From NCBI GenBank assembly GCA_913049615.1, contig CAJWZI010000007.1, forward strand, positions 1 through 17,918: 17,918 nucleotides of DNA. Reading direction: 5' to 3'. The notes under the pieces were generated by a model. The model had not been told where the DNA came from. It was given only the letters and a program-made list of their open reading frames with translations, and made no database searches. Position 1 is the stretch's first letter. Each line of letters opens with the position of its first letter. Positions 14,967-17,918 of this stretch are shown in pieces. The DNA is from an uncultured Alphaproteobacteria bacterium. Its GTDB lineage: Bacteria > Pseudomonadota > Alphaproteobacteria > GCA-2731375. Position numbers and translations under genes: made by a program.

Positions 14967-15749
14967 TCAATTTGTTCCTTTGAGAGCTACAAGACCTTCC
15001 GTCAGGACATCACTCAACAATGCCATGTCGTGGCTGTAGGAAATCATGCGATAACCCCGGTTCTTTAGGTCCAGACCCCATTCCAGATTAGGCATCATTG
15101 CGCCAGCGGACTTGCCATTTTTTTCTGCTGCTTCGACAATTTTATCTATGCCACGCTGCAGGTCTGGATGGTCGAACTGACCGGGAATACCCAAGGATAA
15201 GGACAAATCAAAATGGCCTAGATGAGCTACGTCGATGCCATCCACGGCCATAATTTGATCAACATTGTCCAAACCAGCCTTGGTCTCGATCAAGGCGCAG
15301 ACCAAAGTACGTTCCATCGCGGCAGCAGCCTTTTCCGCCGTATCTCCGCTCGTATAGTCGTCATGAGCACCGCCAAAGATCGCACCACGTACGCCGGCTG
15401 GAGGATAGCGGGTCCAGCTCACCAACTCCCGCGCCTCGTCAGCACTACCCACCATTTGATACAGCAGGCCGAATGCGCCCACATCCAACATCCTCGCCGT
15501 AATGTTATAGGCCTTTCCCGGTGGCCGGGCGAGAGGCACCAAGCCTACTGCGGCACACAAGGCAAACTGGGTCTTCATCTGTTCGATGGAGAAGCCGCTG
15601 TGTTCGAGGTCATAGAGAATAAATTCGGCACCAGAATTTGCCACGATGCGTGGCAGGCCTGGACTGAGGAATTCGAAGATCATGGTGCCATAGACAGATT
15701 GGCCAGCGGCAAGCTTGGCCTTCATGGGGTTGGGGCGCATATCAATCAT
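14967..15749 (-). CDS. HpcH/HpaI-family class II aldolase
   Basis: 260 residues of the metal-dependent aldolase family that splits 4-hydroxy-2-oxo acids into pyruvate (or a similar 2-oxo acid) and an aldehyde. Seen: catalytic His50 in YDLEHSGF, Arg75 in ARPPG for the substrate carboxylate, RYPPAGVRG (114-122), metal ligand Glu155 in LIETKAG, and Asp181 in GHFDLSLSLG. Two spots differ from the common form: LYQMV (96-100) where VPMV is usual, and GHFDLS where G-P-x-DLS is usual, so substrate preference may differ. It is the last gene of the minus operon; its ATG overlaps the stop of the VOC gene by 4 bp (ATGA). The partner aldehyde is unknown. CitE-like lyases share the fold but lack the pattern seen here. 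Confidence 0.9.
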   Translation of the reverse strand: MIDMRPNPMKAKLAAGQSVYGTMIFEFLSPGLPRIVANSGAEFILYDLEHSGFSIEQMKTQFALCAAVGLVPLARPPGKAYNITARMLDVGAFGLLYQMVGSADEARELVSWTRYPPAGVRGAIFGGAHDDYTSGDTAEKAAAAMERTLVCALIETKAGLDNVDQIMAVDGIDVAHLGHFDLSLSLGIPGQFDHPDLQRGIDKIVEAAEKNGKSAGAMMPNLEWGLDLKNRGYRMISYSHDMALLSDVLTEGLVALKGTN

Positions 15750-16564
15750 CCTATAAATTCTAATATTGAATCGAAATTTTCTTCCCGAATGACCACCCGG
15801 TTTGCCTCATCAATAAGGGGGGTGCCACTAGCACGGGCCTTGTCTAGGTTATCGGTGCGGAATACCAGTGCACCAAATATTGAATTGCGGCCATTCATGG
15901 CGGAAGCAACCACACCGTAGCGCTCCGTATACGACGCCGGGGACATGAGGGTGAGTTGTCCACCCTGATAAGCCACAGCGAGACAACCGTTTGAGCCGGA
16001 AACGTCAGAATTCAACAATCTGGCAAAATCGCTAGCCTCCCGCTCATGGTCGTTGGAAACAATGATAAATTCAGGCATGGACGAGGCCCCGTTGCCATGA
16101 GATTGCCACTCCGGTCGCCAAACCAGTTCTGGCGTCCTATGTTCGCAGTAATAAACACGACCGCCCGGAAAGACATCATTGCGAACCGCGACCGTGCGGA
16201 ATGCGGCATCTTTGATACCATCAGGCAATTCAACAGGCCGGGTAAACGCCTTGGGAGGATCGCCGTCGAAACCAAGGTCCTTCATATGAGCGAAAGTTTC
16301 ATCCACATTGGTCGCCTTGAAGACCAGGCCGTTTATGCCTAGGGGCGCCTCGGCAATGTCCTTGCGCGGGTTTTCCATTCCGGGAGGCAGACCAATTAAT
16401 TCCAGGTAATCAGTCCCGAACATCATCAGATGGTTGATGGACCCCAGAGAGTGATAGCCCCGGGGCGTCAGGGTAAAGCCCAAATCACGAAACAGACCCT
16501 CGGCCCTATCCATATCGAACTGCACATTGATTACAGTATGGTCCAATTGCGCTACTTCGGCCAT
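15746..16564 (-). CDS. VOC-superfamily protein, Glyoxalase_3-like
   Basis: 272 residues from ATG 16564. The N-terminal half matches the glyoxalase-like (vicinal oxygen chelate) pattern: LDHTVINV (7-14) with a potential metal His9, GFTLTPRG, HLMMFG and DYLELIG with its Glu. A second, weaker VOC half follows. VOC folds include glyoxalases, extradiol dioxygenases, epimerases and resistance proteins; which one this is cannot be settled from the motifs. AGGAGG at 16570-16575 is 5 nt before ATG 16564; the GTG at 16570 overlaps that site and is rejected. It sits between thioesterase and aldolase genes with 9-bp and minus 4-bp spacing, so it should belong to their pathway, perhaps in isomerising or opening the aldolase substrate (inference). 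Confidence 0.87.
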   Translation of the reverse strand: MAEVAQLDHTVINVQFDMDRAEGLFRDLGFTLTPRGYHSLGSINHLMMFGTDYLELIGLPPGMENPRKDIAEAPLGINGLVFKATNVDETFAHMKDLGFDGDPPKAFTRPVELPDGIKDAAFRTVAVRNDVFPGGRVYYCEHRTPELVWRPEWQSHGNGASSMPEFIIVSNDHEREASDFARLLNSDVSGSNGCLAVAYQGGQLTLMSPASYTERYGVVASAMNGRNSIFGALVFRTDNLDKARASGTPLIDEANRVVIREENFDSILEFIG

Positions 16565-16569
16565 TTCCA

Positions 16570-16575
16570 CCTCCT
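16570..16575 (-). promoter_or_regulatory. Ribosome binding site of the VOC gene, overlapping the thioesterase stop
   Basis: AGGAGG, a full consensus site, 5 nt before ATG 16564. Its first bases include the TAG stop of the thioesterase gene (16574-16576), which indicates coupled translation. Confidence 0.7.
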
Positions 16576-17002
16576 ATCCCACCAACGTGGCATAAGTACC
16601 TCTACCCATTGCCACCAATTGATCCTGCTCATTCATGACGTCAATATCAACAACGGTCACTGTACGGCCAGTTCGCCGGACACGGGCTACGGCAGTCAAA
16701 GCATCGCCGACTGCCGGCTTTAAATAGTCAATTCTGATATTGATCGTGGGCACTCCTCCGCCAAGTAACATACCGATCGCATAGTCGCCGACTGTATCAA
16801 CAAACGAAGCAATGGGTCCGCCATGAAACTGTTTGGTCCCCGCCACTCGCTCCAAGCTTGGGTTCAAGGGCATCCGAACGGTGATTTCCGCTGCTTCATA
16901 GTCCAAGGACAATGCCTGCAGGCCAAGGGTTGAAATAGAGGGAGATTTATCGAAGTTGGCCTGAATTTCCTCAAGAGTTAGTCGATCCAGTTTATTGTTC
17001 AT
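16574..17002 (-). CDS. PaaI-type hotdog-fold thioesterase
   Basis: 142 residues, normal for a single hotdog domain. The PaaI-type active-site stretch is present: FHGGPIASFVDT (59-70) with the His60-Gly-Gly motif and acidic Asp69, followed by INIRIDYLKPA (87-97), the conserved central strand. Such enzymes hydrolyse acyl-CoA esters, often aromatic or abnormal intermediates, to free CoA. ATG 17002 has AAGGA at 17010-17014 with a 7-nt spacer, and that site overlaps the stop codon of the upstream MDR gene, so translation is coupled. The gene lies between the MDR oxidoreductase (10-bp gap) and the VOC gene (9-bp gap). Role in this operon: release of a CoA ester product or rescue of trapped CoA (inference). 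Confidence 0.92.
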   Translation of the reverse strand: MNNKLDRLTLEEIQANFDKSPSISTLGLQALSLDYEAAEITVRMPLNPSLERVAGTKQFHGGPIASFVDTVGDYAIGMLLGGGVPTINIRIDYLKPAVGDALTAVARVRRTGRTVTVVDIDVMNEQDQLVAMGRGTYATLVG

Positions 17003-17012
17003 TACCGTGTCC

Positions 17013-17918
17013 TTACGGTTTTACCACGACTTTGCCGAAGACCACGCGGTCTTCCAGCAAACGAAAGGCCTCGTTGACCTCCTCCAACGGCAACGTGGTG
17101 TCAACGACGGGTTTAAGGGAGCCGTCATCTAACAATTCAATCAGCGTAGTCAGATCCTCACGCATCCAGCCGTTAGCGCCGAGAACCTTCAGTTCATAAG
17201 ACCAAATAAATCGCAGATCCTCGGTAGGGTCGTAGCCGGCCGTAGCGCCGCACGTGAGAACCTTGCCGCCCCGGTGAAGAACCCGCAAACTTGGCACCCA
17301 GGTATCACCTCCGGTGAAATTCACTACAACGTCAACGCCATCCCCCCATCGGCGGCGATGAGGCTTTCCAAATTTGGTCCAAACCGCCTTCATGAAGTCT
17401 TCTTCAACATAATTGATCAGGTGGTCTGCGCCAATTTTAGCCAGGCGGTCCAATTTTTTTTGATTGGAAGCGCAAGCGATCACTTCACAACCAGCCCGCT
17501 TCGCCAACTGCACGGCACAGGTTCCAACCCCCCCCGAAGCGCCAAGAATTAAGACCTTGTCGCCCTTCTGCACTTCTCCAATGGTGTACATCATTCGCAA
17601 GGCGGTGCCATAGGCCACAGGCAGACAGGCAGCATGTTCGTACGTTACATTATCCGGCAGAGCTACCAAGTGATGGCTAGGCACTTTGCAGTATTCAGCA
17701 AGGCCCCCATGCCACATTTCGCCAATCAGGCCGCCGGGTCCGACCCGGTCAACGGGATCGATCATCACGCGTTGGCCGACCTTCCAGTCAGTTATGCCCG
17801 AGCCAACATCAGCAATTTCCCCGGAAAAATCCAAGCCCATTATACAGGGCATGGGGACCTTGATGCCTGGCATGCCCTTGCGGGTGAAGATATCGTGATA
17901 ATTCAAGGTGGTCGCCCC
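17013..17918 (-). CDS. MDR-superfamily (quinone oxidoreductase/zinc-type alcohol dehydrogenase) enzyme, 5' end missing
   Basis: 301 residues are visible; the frame runs off the right edge. The leftmost codons read GATTLNYHDIF, the normal inside of the GroES-like domain, so the TTG at 17906 is not the start and about 35-40 residues are missing. Seen: GLDFSGE (28-34 of the visible part), HGGLAEY, and ILGASGGVG (124-132), the nucleotide-binding motif. There is no Cys-rich structural zinc loop, so it is closer to quinone/enone reductases than to classical zinc alcohol dehydrogenases. A basic insert GKPHRRRWG (184-192) before DGVDVVVN is unusual. It is the first visible gene of the minus operon with thioesterase, VOC and aldolase genes. 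The cofactor is probably NADPH; substrate unknown. Confidence 0.92.
   Translation of the reverse strand, partial: GATTLNYHDIFTRKGMPGIKVPMPCIMGLDFSGEIADVGSGITDWKVGQRVMIDPVDRVGPGGLIGEMWHGGLAEYCKVPSHHLVALPDNVTYEHAACLPVAYGTALRMMYTIGEVQKGDKVLILGASGGVGTCAVQLAKRAGCEVIACASNQKKLDRLAKIGADHLINYVEEDFMKAVWTKFGKPHRRRWGDGVDVVVNFTGGDTWVPSLRVLHRGGKVLTCGATAGYDPTEDLRFIWSYELKVLGANGWMREDLTTLIELLDDGSLKPVVDTTLPLEEVNEAFRLLEDRVVFGKVVVKP

Noticed and set aside
15222..15920. 232-codon open frame on the + strand across the aldolase and VOC genes
   Set aside because: It lies antisense to two genes with clear catalytic motifs and has no recognisable family, ribosome site or domain; a codon-bias shadow.

Overview
The window looks like chromosomal DNA from a Gram-negative bacterium, most likely a marine or environmental alphaproteobacterium. 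The grounds are moderate G+C by eye, purine-rich Shine-Dalgarno sites, a tripartite RND efflux pair, and a dense set of acyl-CoA dehydrogenase, amidase, HpaI-aldolase and VOC genes of the kind found in catabolically versatile alphaproteobacteria. The taxonomic call is an inference. No tRNA, rRNA, CRISPR, insertion sequence or transcriptional regulator gene was seen.

Layout. (1) Positions 1-168 hold the C-terminal tail of a fatty-acid-desaturase-type membrane enzyme on the + strand; positions 174-376 have a minus-strand reading frame broken by one TGA. (2) Positions 377-4070, minus strand, form an operon of two complementary acyl-CoA dehydrogenase subunits followed by a HemL-like class III aminotransferase. 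An amidase-signature hydrolase (4134-5525, +) diverges from it across 63 bp. (3) Positions 5759-9963, +, encode an RND efflux adaptor and permease with a 4-bp overlap. (4) Positions 10070-14963 hold small gene groups in alternating orientation: an FMN 2-hydroxy-acid dehydrogenase diverging from an NHL-propeller lyase-like protein; an alpha/beta-hydrolase plus a PuuE-type polysaccharide-deacetylase-fold enzyme in one minus operon; and an aldo/keto reductase diverging from that operon. (5) Positions 14967-17918, minus, form a tightly coupled operon: MDR oxidoreductase (5' end outside the window), PaaI-type thioesterase, VOC protein and HpcH/HpaI aldolase.

The enzymes fit degradation of one or more carboxylic acid or amide substrates. 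The amidase and deacetylase-fold enzyme would open C-N bonds, the hydrolase esters or lactones. The acyl-CoA dehydrogenase pair and thioesterase would work on CoA esters. The hydroxy-acid dehydrogenase, aldo/keto reductase and MDR enzyme would do redox steps, and the aldolase would release pyruvate or a similar 2-oxo acid. The substrate cannot be read from the sequence. The most informative points are the split of catalytic residues between the two acyl-CoA dehydrogenases, a Tyr-to-Phe change in the hydroxy-acid dehydrogenase active site, and a repeated inner-strand histidine in the NHL propeller that recalls the zinc site of peptidyl-amidoglycolate lyase.
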